Source: CAMTUW01 sp947085035
GTDB taxonomy: Bacteria; Actinomycetota; Coriobacteriia; Anaerosomatales; PHET01
Direction of reading: 5' to 3'
DNA length: 64,000 nt
Assembly: GCA_947085035.1 (NCBI GenBank)
Contig: CAMTUW010000017.1
Location: 1 to 64,000 of the forward strand
The translations under genes and the position numbers were made by a program. Every line of letters starts with the position of its first letter. Within the stretch, counting starts at the first letter, position 1. This document shows positions 33,646-42,318 of this stretch, piece after piece. Under the pieces are notes generated by a model, which saw nothing but the letters and a program-made list of their open reading frames with translations, searched no databases and was not told the origin of the DNA.

Positions 33646-35153
33646 GACAGGTCATCATCATCGGGGGCGGACCGGCTGGCTTGGGGGCTGCCTACAAGAT
33701 CAGACGCGCGGCCAAGGACGGTCACGATGTCGATTGCGTCCTGGTCGAGCGGAGCCAGCGGCTTGGGGGCAAGCTCGCCACCGATATCGTCGAGGATCCG
33801 GAAGGCGGCTCCTACGTCGTCGACGGCGGCTCTGACGCTTACGTCTCGACGAAGCCGGCGATCGCGCGTATCGCAGGCCTTCTCGGCATCACGGATGCCA
33901 TGACTCCCGCGTGCGACGAGAACAAGAAGACCCTCATCGTCAAGGATGGGCGCTTGGTCGAGATGCCGGACGGCATCATGATGTTCGCTCCCACGAAACT
34001 CGTGCCGATGGCGACAACGAAGCTCTACTCGTGGTCGGCGAAGCTCCGCATGGCGCTCGACCTCGTCATTCCTCGCAAGGTGAAGTGGGCTCCCGGCGAG
34101 ACAGCGCAGGACCATGACGAGACGCTCGAGAGCTTCGTCGTGCGGCGCATGGGTCGCGAGTGTCTGAATCGTCTCGCCGAGCCGCTCGTCGGCGGGGTGC
34201 ATGCCTCGGATCCCGCCCAGATGTCGCTCGCGGCCACGTTCCCGAACTTCCTCGAGATGGAGCAGGAGTTCGGTTCTCTCGTGCGCGGTATGCTCGACCA
34301 GCGGCGCAAAGTCGAGGCGATGCGCGAAAAGCATCCACCGAAGCCCGGCGAGAAACCGCGCACCTTCTTCAACACCTTCTATCGCGGGATGCAGCAGTTC
34401 ACCGATGCGATCGCTGACGCCGTGGGTCGTGACCGGATCAAGATGGGTGCGGCAGCGACACTCGTCGAGCGCGCCGACGACGGTTCCTGGCGTGTGACGC
34501 TCGAGAGTGGCGAGGTGTTGACTGGGGATGCAGTCATCATCGCGACTGAGGTGTGGGCCGCCGAGAAGCTCACGCGCAGAGTCGACGTCGCGACCGCCGA
34601 CCTGCTCGCGACCATTCCATGCTCTTCTTCAGCCACGGTGCCCATGGCGTTTCGCTCCGCCGACTTCCCCGAGGATCGCGCGTGGTTCGGCATCCTCTCG
34701 CCGCTTCTCGAAGAGCGTCCGTTGCTCGCCGTCACGCTGTCGTCGTCGAAATGGCCTGACCGAGTGCCCGCTGATCGCGTGTTGCTTCGAGGATTCGTGG
34801 GAGGACCGCGCAATCAGCATCTGCTCGAGCAAAGCGATGAGGAGATCATCGAGATCGTCCGCGCGCAGATCGTCGAGCTTCTCGGTATGAGGCCGGACGT
34901 CCAGCCGGTGATGGCGAGGGTCTACCGGTGGAAGGGCGGTATGCCGCAGTACACGTTGGGCCATCTCGATCGAGTCGATCGGATCGAGGCGTTCGTGAGC
35001 GAGATCCCCGGGTTCGCCCTTGCTGGCGGCGCGTACCGTGGAGTCGGGATTCCGAACTGCATCGAAAGCGGCGAGCGCGCCGCATCCAAAGTGCTTGAGG
35101 AGTGGGGCGTCTCGTTTGACGAGGTCGTTCAGTCTCCGGCGCGAGCGCGCTGA
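33642..35153 (+). CDS. hemY: HemY/CgoX-type porphyrinogen oxidase, copy 2
   Basis: The 503-residue tandem paralogue of the preceding protein keeps every visible FAD motif (IIIGGGPAGLGAAYKIRRAA, SQRLGGKLATDI, FALAGGAYRGVGIPNCIESG) and the shared MMFAPTK and RRMGRECLNRLAEPLVGG blocks, so both copies look functional. GTG 33642 overlaps the upstream stop (GTGA), giving tight translational coupling. The pair could act as a heterodimer, or one copy may have moved to a different tetrapyrrole. Its 3' end overlaps the convergent inositol phosphatase gene by 25 bases. Confidence 0.9.
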   Translation: MRQVIIIGGGPAGLGAAYKIRRAAKDGHDVDCVLVERSQRLGGKLATDIVEDPEGGSYVVDGGSDAYVSTKPAIARIAGLLGITDAMTPACDENKKTLIVKDGRLVEMPDGIMMFAPTKLVPMATTKLYSWSAKLRMALDLVIPRKVKWAPGETAQDHDETLESFVVRRMGRECLNRLAEPLVGGVHASDPAQMSLAATFPNFLEMEQEFGSLVRGMLDQRRKVEAMREKHPPKPGEKPRTFFNTFYRGMQQFTDAIADAVGRDRIKMGAAATLVERADDGSWRVTLESGEVLTGDAVIIATEVWAAEKLTRRVDVATADLLATIPCSSSATVPMAFRSADFPEDRAWFGILSPLLEERPLLAVTLSSSKWPDRVPADRVLLRGFVGGPRNQHLLEQSDEEIIEIVRAQIVELLGMRPDVQPVMARVYRWKGGMPQYTLGHLDRVDRIEAFVSEIPGFALAGGAYRGVGIPNCIESGERAASKVLEEWGVSFDEVVQSPARAR

Positions 35154-35959
35154 CCCGAGGCTGACGCGATCACTTCGAGCATGCGTGGATGCAGGATGGG
35201 GTTCGCCACGCAGATCGAGCCGCTCTCGATCGACCACGGGCGACCGTCGACATCCGTGATGATCGCGCCGGCCTCCTCGCAGATGAGTGCTCCTGCTGCC
35301 ATGTCCCACGGCTTCAAGGCGTACTCCCAGAAGCCGTCGGCGCGCCCGCCGGCCACGTGGCAGCAGTCGATCGCCGCTGAGCCGTCACGGCGAATCCCGT
35401 GGACGGGCGAGCGCAGGAACGCTGCGAGCACTGCTAGCTGAGCGTCAAGCGGCGCGCCGCGGTCGTAGGGGAATCCAGTCACGAGCAGCGCTTCGGGAAC
35501 GGTCGCCGCACTCGAGCAGACGATCGTTGTGCCGTCGCGAGTGGCTCCTGCTCCCCGGCCCGCGCTGAACAGCTCGCCGGAGGCGGCATTGAAGACGGCG
35601 CCGACGATCACCTGCCCGTCTTGGACCAAGGCGACCGAGACCGAGTAGCAGGGGAAGCCGTGCAGGTACGATGTGGTCCCGTCCAAGGGGTCGATGACCC
35701 ATACGGCGGAGTCGTCGAGACGACCGGGCTCGATACCGAGCTCCTCGCAGACCTCGGGCTCCTCCACGAGGACGCGCGCCGCCGGATCAGACTCGCGGAT
35801 CGCTCGCACGACAGCCAGGCCGGAGGCGATGTCGGCGTCGGTGACGAAATCGGTGCCCCAGCCCTTCGATCGTACCGTCCCGAGATCGCCGATGCGTTCT
35901 GTCAGGACCACTCCACCTGCGCGCGCCGCTCTTCGTGCGGTTTCCAGTGAGTCGGTCAC
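35129..35959 (-). CDS. Inositol-1-monophosphatase family protein
   Basis: A Mg-dependent phosphatase (276 residues) of the IMPase/FBPase/SuhB fold. Metal residues are in VEEPEV-type region (Glu), VWVIDPLDGTTSYLHGFP (Asp-Pro-Leu-Asp-Gly-Thr-Thr) and LKPWDMAAGALICEEAGA. Substrates may be inositol phosphate, fructose bisphosphate or histidinol phosphate. The GTG at 35959 has GAGGAGGAG six bases upstream and gives the family N terminus; an upstream ATG at 35989 has a poorer site. It is divergent from the transketolase gene with a short shared intergenic region. Confidence 0.88.
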   Translation of the reverse strand: MTDSLETARRAARAGGVVLTERIGDLGTVRSKGWGTDFVTDADIASGLAVVRAIRESDPAARVLVEEPEVCEELGIEPGRLDDSAVWVIDPLDGTTSYLHGFPCYSVSVALVQDGQVIVGAVFNAASGELFSAGRGAGATRDGTTIVCSSAATVPEALLVTGFPYDRGAPLDAQLAVLAAFLRSPVHGIRRDGSAAIDCCHVAGGRADGFWEYALKPWDMAAGALICEEAGAIITDVDGRPWSIESGSICVANPILHPRMLEVIASASGQRARAGD

Positions 35960-36032
35960 TCGGGCTCCTCCTCGGGGATAATCGTTCATGCGACCTTCAG
36001 TGTACCCGCCGGCCTCACGAACAGGAGCTCGA

Positions 36033-37949
36033 ATGCTCAACAGTGGATGCGATGCAGCTCTTACGACTGAGGACTTCACTGAACTCGACAGGCGCGCGAG
36101 CAGCGCGCGTGCGACGGTGCTCACGGCCACAACGGTGGCGGCATCCGGTCATCCGGGGGGCTCGTTCTCGTCGATGGAGATCCATACCCTGCTTCACGGG
36201 ACCGCCCGGCTTCGCCCGCAGGAGCCACGTTGGGAGGGGCGCGATCGCATCGTCGTCTCACACGGGCACACCTCGCCGGGTGTCTATGCGGCACTCGCCC
36301 ATGCGGATTTCTTCGCGGCGACTCAGGTCGAAGCCCATTTCCGGCAGGCCGGAAGCGTGTTCGAGGGACACGTGGAGCGTTCGGTACCCGGCGTCGAGTG
36401 GTCGACGGGCAACCTGGGTCAGGGCCTCTCGGCCGGCGTGGGTCTCGCGCTCGGGGCCCGTCTGACGCACGCGACCTGGCACACCTACGTATCGATGTCA
36501 GACGGTGAGCAGATGAAAGGACAGGTCGCCGAGGCCAGAAGACTCGCCGCCAAGGAGCGACTCGGGTCGCTCACCGCTATCGTCGACTGGAACCGTATCC
36601 AGATATCCGGTCGGACTGACGATGTGATGCCGGTGTCGATTCCTGAGCTGTGGGAGGCCGACGGTTGGCGAGTCTATCGCTGTGACGGACACGATCTCGT
36701 TGCGTTGCATGAGGCGCTGGCGCGCGCGGTAGACGACGGCGTGCCCAGTGTCGTGCTCGCCGAGACCGTCATCGGCAAGGGGGTGTCGTTCATGGAGGGC
36801 CAAGCGGAGTTTCACGGCCGGGCCCTTCGCACCGATGAGTACGCGCTTGCGATGGCTGAGCTGGGGATGCCTGTCGACGCGCTTGAAGCCGCACTGACCG
36901 GCCGCGCGACACTGTGCGCAGTAGCCGCCCTGCCGCACGAGACACCGCCCGTGCTGCTCACGTCCGGCTCCTCGCGCCTCTACCCGCCTGGCGAGCAGGT
37001 CGATTGTCGTTCGGCGTGGGGAGCGGCCCTCGTCGATCTTGCCGAGTCGAATCCTGAGCTTCCCATCGCGGTCTTTGACTGCGATTTGGCCGTCTCGGTG
37101 AAGACCGACGGGTTCGCTGCCGCGCGGCCCAGCGGGTTCGTGCAGTCCGGGGTTGGTGAGCACGGCGTTGCGACCGCAGCCGGGTCACTCTCCACGATCC
37201 CGGGTACTTTGTGTTTCTGGTCCGATTTCGGTGTGTTCGGCATCGACGAGGTGTACAACCAGCAGCGATTGAACGCCCTCAACGGCGCCGCGCTCAAGCT
37301 GGTCGTGACGCACTGCGGACTCGACGTGGGCGAGGACGGCAAGACACATCAGTGCCTTGACTACGCGGGCGCTTTCAGAAACCTGTTCGGGTGGGAGGTC
37401 ATCGTTCCCGCTGATGCCAATCAGGCCGATCACGTGATTCGGGCCGTAGCGGCCATGCAGGGCTGTGTTGCCGTGGCGATGGGCCGCAGCAAGCTTCCGA
37501 TGATCACCGGTGTGGACGGATCCGCGCTGTTCGGGGAGGCGTATCGGTTCGTTTCGGGAGAGGTGGCGTGGGCGCGCACGGGAGACGACGCGTGCGTGCT
37601 TGTGATGGGAACGCTCGCCGGTGCTGCCGTTGCAGCCGCAGACGCGTTGCGCGATGAGGGCGTGACCGTGTCTGTCGGGATAGTCTCGACCCCCCTCGCC
37701 ATCGACGACGCTGCACTCGCCGTGGCCGCGAATCATCCGGTGCTGCTCACCGTGGAGGACCACCATATCCAGACGGGGCTTGGTGCGACTGTCGCACTAT
37801 GGCTTGCCGACACAGGTGGCGCTACTCGTCTCAGACGGTTGGGTGTCGAGCGGTTCCAGTCGTCCGGGTCCGCAGTAGACCTGTTCCGGCGAGCCGGGCT
37901 CGACGCTCACGGCATCGCCGCAGCGCTTCGAAGTCAGCTGGGTGCCTGA
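36033..37949 (+). CDS. tkt: Transketolase (single chain)
   Basis: Transketolase moves two-carbon units between sugar phosphates with thiamine diphosphate. The 638-residue chain includes SGHPGGSFSSMEI, VSHGHTSPGVYAAL, the TPP motif in SMSDGEQMKGQVAEA through IVDWNRIQISG, then the pyrimidine-binding half (VFDCDLAVSVKTDGF, FWSDFGVFGIDEVYNQQRLNAL) and the C-terminal domain. The pyrophosphate motif reads SDGE instead of GDGE, and the enzyme is shorter and more divergent than E. coli TktA; it resembles split-type archaeal/actinobacterial transketolases joined in one chain. AGGAGC precedes ATG 36033. Confidence 0.88.
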   Translation: MLNSGCDAALTTEDFTELDRRASSARATVLTATTVAASGHPGGSFSSMEIHTLLHGTARLRPQEPRWEGRDRIVVSHGHTSPGVYAALAHADFFAATQVEAHFRQAGSVFEGHVERSVPGVEWSTGNLGQGLSAGVGLALGARLTHATWHTYVSMSDGEQMKGQVAEARRLAAKERLGSLTAIVDWNRIQISGRTDDVMPVSIPELWEADGWRVYRCDGHDLVALHEALARAVDDGVPSVVLAETVIGKGVSFMEGQAEFHGRALRTDEYALAMAELGMPVDALEAALTGRATLCAVAALPHETPPVLLTSGSSRLYPPGEQVDCRSAWGAALVDLAESNPELPIAVFDCDLAVSVKTDGFAAARPSGFVQSGVGEHGVATAAGSLSTIPGTLCFWSDFGVFGIDEVYNQQRLNALNGAALKLVVTHCGLDVGEDGKTHQCLDYAGAFRNLFGWEVIVPADANQADHVIRAVAAMQGCVAVAMGRSKLPMITGVDGSALFGEAYRFVSGEVAWARTGDDACVLVMGTLAGAAVAAADALRDEGVTVSVGIVSTPLAIDDAALAVAANHPVLLTVEDHHIQTGLGATVALWLADTGGATRLRRLGVERFQSSGSAVDLFRRAGLDAHGIAAALRSQLGA

Positions 37950-37958
37950 CCTGGGTTG

Positions 37959-38516
37959 CTACTGGGAGATGGGGGAGTAGCTCCGCATAGCCTCGATGAT
38001 ACGGGCGCCGACATCCTCGCCACCGACGCGCGGCGTGGCTTCGACACCGAGGTTGCGCAGCTGGTCGAGCACCGCAGCCGCTGCGATGGGTAGCGCGGAC
38101 TCGCATTCCGGAGACAACTCGAGTACCCACTCCTCAATCGAATCGATCTGCATGCCGATGCACACAGTCTCGGGAGCGCGGTCGATGAGCGCCGCCGCCT
38201 GCAAGACATCGACGATGCGCAGATCGTGCAAAGAGTGCAGCACCTGACTTGCGGCCAGATCCTCAGGGGCGAGGATGAGAACCGTGCCGGCGGGGTGCTC
38301 CGTGTCGCGCAGCGCGTCGACCACCACCAAGTGATCGATACCGCGAAGCATGTCGAGGATCACGTACCCCATGGTGCCGGCGTCCACGACTTCAACGCGA
38401 GAAGGGAACTCGTAGCCGGCCATCAGAAGCTCGACAACTCTGGGACCGATTCCCTCGTCACGCATGAGGGGGTTGCCGACGCCCATAACAAGTATGCGGC
38501 TCTCGTTCTCGTTCAC
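37959..38516 (-). CDS. hyaD: Hydrogenase maturation endopeptidase (HyaD/HybD family)
   Basis: These proteases remove the C-terminal peptide of the hydrogenase large subunit after nickel insertion. The 185-residue protein has VMGVGNPLMRDEGIGPRVVE (metal Glu), VEVVDAGTMGY (Asp) and the His in LHSLHDLRIVD, all family features. It starts with GTG 38516 behind GAAGG. It lies two genes after the hydrogenase subunits in the same direction and should cut the large subunit after the His of the C-terminal motif, removing about 20 residues that are only encoded if the internal TGA is read through. Confidence 0.9.
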   Translation of the reverse strand: MNENESRILVMGVGNPLMRDEGIGPRVVELLMAGYEFPSRVEVVDAGTMGYVILDMLRGIDHLVVVDALRDTEHPAGTVLILAPEDLAASQVLHSLHDLRIVDVLQAAALIDRAPETVCIGMQIDSIEEWVLELSPECESALPIAAAAVLDQLRNLGVEATPRVGGEDVGARIIEAMRSYSPISQ

Positions 38517-38567
38517 AGTGGCGTCCTTCGTTCAGTGGGAAACATGCAGTGTAGCGCACCGCCGATC

Positions 38568-39977
38568 TCAGCTTGCCACGCGAATCGGTTCGGAATCGAG
38601 CAGCGCTGAAGCCTCACCTTCGAGCAGCAGAATGCGCTCCTCGAGCGGCAGTTCCTCGCGAGCGCGGTCGCGTGCGTCGTTGGAGAGCGCAAGGGTCTCT
38701 CGCATCATCACCAGCAACAGGTAGCGCCCTTTGTCCGTGAGGGTGATCTCCTCGCGCGTGTGGGATGCGATGCCGCCGACGGCGGTCATGAACGCGAGTT
38801 CGGCGGCCAACCCTATCTCGACCGGCACACCGAAATCACGCCTGAAACGGCGCTTGTCGAGGCGCAGCCCGAACAGGTCGGTCACGAAGCGGTAACGCAT
38901 ACGGGCGAACAGATTGTAGCGACGCCCGCGCTTCACGACTCCCATGTCTCCGGCGTTGATGCGCGCATGGTACTCGCCAAGGGAGTAGGTGTTCCCGTAG
39001 ACGGTGTCGCCGAGAAACGAGAGGGCACCCGATCCGATGCCGACATACTCCGGGTAGTCAACGATGTACTCGTCGATCATCGAGCCCTTGTCACGCGAGA
39101 ACGTCCATGCGCTCGTCGGCTCGAACTCGGGGGCGAGCGTTTCGTTGATGATCTCGTAGTAGTGAGCTTCGCGGGGGTAGTTGATGTCGCCGACGGTGCT
39201 GGCGAGCTCCCGACGTCTGAGCGGAGAGGCCATGAGCGGGTAGAACGTCAGCTGGTTCGCACCGGTCTCTTTCGCGAGTGTGATATCGCGGAGCAACACA
39301 TCTTCGCTTTGGCTGGGGAAGTTGAAGATCATATCCACGTTAAACGATGGGAAACGATCCGCAACGGACGCGACGCGCTCGAATACCTCAGAGCCGGCTC
39401 CGTACTTCTCGAGACGGTCCATCTGCATGAGGAGTCGGTTGTCGAAGCTCTGAATCCCTACCGAGAGCCTCTGGACCCTTCCGCCGAGAACTGACACGAG
39501 CTCCGGTCCCAGATGGTTCGGACTCGTCTCAGAGGAGACCTCTCGCAATGAAGGGAAGAGTTCTCTGGCAAGGTCGATCGTCGCAGCCAGTTCATCGAGC
39601 AGGATGGTCGGAGTGCCACCTCCGACATACAGGGACGTGAAATCGTATCCGAGGTCCGCACACATCCGCATCTCGGCTCGGAGGTTCCGGAAGTACTCAC
39701 GGGCCCGGCCCTCCTCGAAGAGAAAGCGATTGAAAGAGCAGTATGTGCAGAGGCGCTCGCAGAACGGCACATGCGCGTAAAGAACGTATCCACGTCCCGG
39801 TTGAGGCGCCGGGATGGTGGAGAGCTCCACGGGCGCCGTGGAAAGATACGAGCGGTTCAGCAGCCCGAGTGTCGTTCGGACGATGCGCTCTGAGAGCAGG
39901 TCAATCACCTCGTTGGCTAGTGAAGAAACGGGCCCCGGCGGGTTGCTGGGGCCCGTTTCGTCGAATTGCGTCGTCAT
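38568..39977 (-). CDS. Radical SAM protein of the HemN/HemW (coproporphyrinogen oxidase-like) family
   Basis: The 469-residue frame has the radical SAM cluster motif CERLCTYCSF (CxxxCxxC, about residues 73-82), LYVGGGTPTIL, SPNHLGPELV, RLSVGIQSFDNRLL and FNFPSQSEDVL, typical of the HemN/HemW group. Relatives include oxygen-independent coproporphyrinogen oxidase, haem chaperone HemW and haem-degrading radical SAM proteins; HemN-type second-SAM residues are not evident, so the exact role is open. It sits between the hydrogenase subunits and their protease. The start is uncertain: ATG 39977 lies ahead of a 12-bp terminator-like hairpin at 39925-39959, and GTG 39908 just beyond it would exclude the hairpin. 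Confidence 0.85.
   Translation of the reverse strand: MTTQFDETGPSNPPGPVSSLANEVIDLLSERIVRTTLGLLNRSYLSTAPVELSTIPAPQPGRGYVLYAHVPFCERLCTYCSFNRFLFEEGRAREYFRNLRAEMRMCADLGYDFTSLYVGGGTPTILLDELAATIDLARELFPSLREVSSETSPNHLGPELVSVLGGRVQRLSVGIQSFDNRLLMQMDRLEKYGAGSEVFERVASVADRFPSFNVDMIFNFPSQSEDVLLRDITLAKETGANQLTFYPLMASPLRRRELASTVGDINYPREAHYYEIINETLAPEFEPTSAWTFSRDKGSMIDEYIVDYPEYVGIGSGALSFLGDTVYGNTYSLGEYHARINAGDMGVVKRGRRYNLFARMRYRFVTDLFGLRLDKRRFRRDFGVPVEIGLAAELAFMTAVGGIASHTREEITLTDKGRYLLLVMMRETLALSNDARDRAREELPLEERILLLEGEASALLDSEPIRVAS
39925..39959 (-). terminator. Strong hairpin at the start of the radical SAM gene (terminator or attenuator)
   Basis: GAAACGGGCCCC and GGGGCCCGTTTC pair perfectly over 12 bp with an 11-base loop; on the minus strand TTCACT follows. 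It is placed just after the cytochrome b stop, so it probably terminates most hydrogenase transcripts and may set the level of the downstream genes. Confidence 0.65.
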
Positions 39978-39990
39978 TCTTGCGACTGGA

Positions 39991-40650
39991 CTAGTGCTCG
40001 TCGGACTCTTTCCACGCGAAGATCATCTTCGACGGAGAGAAGTTGTAGATGTTCGCGAGGTAGACGTGGGCAGCGGTGAAGATGAGGATGACCCACATGA
40101 TCCAGTAGTGCAGGATCCTCATGGGCATCAGCGCTGCGCCGCCACCGGAGTTGAAGAGTTCGGCGACCCAAGTGGTTCCCGCAAGGAAGAACGGCCAGTC
40201 CGCAGTCGGGACGTACAGGCAAAAGCCGGTGTATGCCGCCGCCAAGGTGATGGGCACCGTGGCCAGGTACGCGATCTTTTGCAGCACGCCGTACTTGCCC
40301 GAGATCGGGTGGTCCTTCTTCAAGAACAGGTAGTACTTGAGCCACGGGATCATCTGATGCCGGTTGGCTGCCTGGGGAAGCCAGTTCTTGATGTCGGTGT
40401 CAACCTCGCGGGTATCGGGCATGTTCGCCGACTTGACGATGAATGCGAGAGCGATCCTGATGACGAGGTTGATGATGAGCACGAACATCCAGAAGAAGTG
40501 CGTGCCCCTCGCGACACCCATGAACCCACCGAAGATCGGGAAGTGGATGTAGAGGCCCGAGAGGGCCAAGAAGCACATGGACAGCAGGTTGATCCAATGA
40601 GTGATCACGAAGGGCATCGGATGAGCTTCACGGTAGAGTTTGTGAGCCAT
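39991..40650 (-). CDS. Hydrogenase cytochrome b subunit
   Basis: This 219-residue integral membrane protein has four or five TM segments and His residues suited to bind two b haems (FVITHWINLLSM, RILHYWIMWVILIFTAAHVYLAN). It matches the cytochrome b561-type subunits that link periplasmic uptake hydrogenases to the quinone pool. Its ATG at 40650 directly follows the stop of the recoded large-subunit frame, with GGGGGGTGAGG as ribosome site inside that frame. Electrons from hydrogen would pass to menaquinone, in line with the ubiD/ubiA/ubiX set. Confidence 0.9.
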   Translation of the reverse strand: MAHKLYREAHPMPFVITHWINLLSMCFLALSGLYIHFPIFGGFMGVARGTHFFWMFVLIINLVIRIALAFIVKSANMPDTREVDTDIKNWLPQAANRHQMIPWLKYYLFLKKDHPISGKYGVLQKIAYLATVPITLAAAYTGFCLYVPTADWPFFLAGTTWVAELFNSGGGAALMPMRILHYWIMWVILIFTAAHVYLANIYNFSPSKMIFAWKESDEH

Positions 40651-42318
40651 CTACCTCACCCCCCACTGACGCGTGTAGACGGTTCCGGTCTTGCCAGTTT
40701 TGCGTTCAATCACGTGAACGCCGCATCCGATTCAAGGATCGAAGCTGCGTGCGACGCGGGCAGGCTCCATGGGGCGCTCGACATCCATGACAGGAGTGCC
40801 GACAAGCGCCTCTTCCATCGGGCCACGAACACCGTTGTCGTCGCGTGGACTGATGTCCCACGTGGACGGCGTGACGACCTGGTAGTTGGCGATCAGCCCG
40901 TTCTCGACGTTCATGAAGTGAGCGAGCGCGCCGCGAGGGGCCTCCCAGAGTCCCGCGCCCTGACCAGTTTCCTTCTCGATGGGTTTGAACAGCTCGACAG
41001 GACCTTCCTTGATGGCCCCTATGAGCTCGTTGACCCACTCGAGCGACCAGTCGGCGATGACTGCGGTCTCGAGATTTCGAGCAGCGATGCGTCCGAGCAG
41101 CGAAACAAGAACCTCAGGCTTGCCTGGTGCACCGAGCGCGGTCAGCGTGGCGTCGATGATGTTCTTGACCGGTTCGACGCCCTTGAGGTAGGCGACCAAC
41201 ATGCGAGCAAGTGGTCCGGCCTCAGTCGAGCGGCCCTCGTAGCGGGGCGCCTTGGCCCACGTGTACTTGGCTTTGATGTCGTAGCCCGGGAAGGTGTCGA
41301 CCGCTTGGGTCTTGCCGTTTTGGGGGTGGAGTCCGGTCTCAGACTTGAACCACGCATGCTGGACATACTCGGCGACGTTGGCGACGTCTACCTCGACCGC
41401 TTTGAGTCCTTGGTCGACGAAGAGGGCACCACTGGGGAGGTAGCGGTCCGTCATCGCGAGCGTGTCTCGGTTGAACACACCCCACGAGAGGAAGTTGCCG
41501 GTACCGCCGCCATAGCCAAGCGCATCCGAGTAAAACGGTGCGATGGCAAGCGTGTCCGGGATCATGGTGTTGTAGACCCAGTCGCGAACCCGCGCGAGTC
41601 GAAACATCACGTCGTCGAGCTTCTCCTCGGTGGGCACCCATGCGGTGCCTCCAGGAATAGACGTCATGAAGTGCGGGAACTTCCCGCCCATGATGGCGAT
41701 GACGCGCGCGGCCTCCGCCTGGATCTCCAGCGCCTCGAGGTAGTGGGCGACGGCAATCAGGTGAAGCTCGGCGGGCATATCCTGCGCGTAGGCGGGGTGT
41801 CCCATCCAGCCGTTGGTGAAAATGGAGAGCTGTCCGCCCTCGACGAGGGTCTTGAGCTTCTTCTGAACACCACCGAAGTCGGCGGTCGAGGTGCCGGCCG
41901 CCTGCGCGAGCGAGTAGGTGTCGGCGATGTTGGCTTCGAGCGCCTTCGCGGGGTCCACGTAATCGAGAGCGGCGAGAGTGTAGAACCACAGCACGTGGCT
42001 GTGGAGGAACTCGGCGGCTTCGATCAGGTTTCGGACGAGCCGTGCGCCGTTGGGGATGGTCACATCGAGTGCGGCCTCGGCCGCCATCGTCGCCGCGTGA
42101 CCGTGTGAGACCGGGCACACACCGCAGATGCGCTGCGATATGTAGAAGGCGTCGGACGGTTGACGTCCCTTCATGATCGTCTCCAGGCCTCGGTACAGGC
42201 CACCCGAGACCCAGGCGTCGGTGACGACCCCGTCCTCTACGGCACACTCCACACGGAGATGACCTTCGATCCTGGTCAGGGGGTCGATGACGACGTTTCC
42301 GGTACTTGTTCCAGCCAC
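40651..42318 (-). CDS. hyaB: [NiFeSe] hydrogenase large subunit with in-frame TGA (selenocysteine)
   Basis: The catalytic subunit of a group 1 uptake hydrogenase. N-terminal nickel motif RICGVCPVSHGHA (about residues 62-74) is intact. The frame stops at TGA 40734-40732 after ARSFDP. Beyond it, in the same frame, follow IGCGVHVIERKTGKTG and ten more residues to TAG at 40653-40651, one base from the cytochrome b ATG. Together this is DP(U)IGCGVH, the family DPCxxCxxH with the first Cys as Sec, so the protein is 555 residues with Sec529. A hairpin of SECIS geometry follows the TGA. Without readthrough the protein would lack both C-terminal nickel ligands and the protease site. GTG 42318 overlaps the small-subunit stop. 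Confidence 0.92.
40702..40721 (-). promoter_or_regulatory. bSECIS-like hairpin for selenocysteine insertion
   Basis: On the minus strand GCGTTCA, loop CGTGAT, TGAACGC form a perfect 7-bp stem beginning 10 bases after the TGA. The loop starts 17 bases after the TGA and has G in its second position, within the published bacterial SECIS rules (loop 16-37 bases from TGA, G among the first two loop bases). SelB would bind here; selA, selB, selC and selD are not in this window. Confidence 0.75.

Noticed and set aside
40732..40734. TGA read as a true stop or a disabling mutation of the hydrogenase
   Set aside because: The downstream frame keeps the exact C-terminal motif, ends next to the cytochrome b start, and has a SECIS-like hairpin; the rest of the operon is intact, so pseudogene decay is a poor explanation.
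39814..42108. 764-codon open frame antisense to the hydrogenase genes
   Set aside because: It is a shadow of GC-biased codons; its translation is Arg/Asp/His-rich and has no domain, while the minus strand encodes clear hydrogenase subunits.
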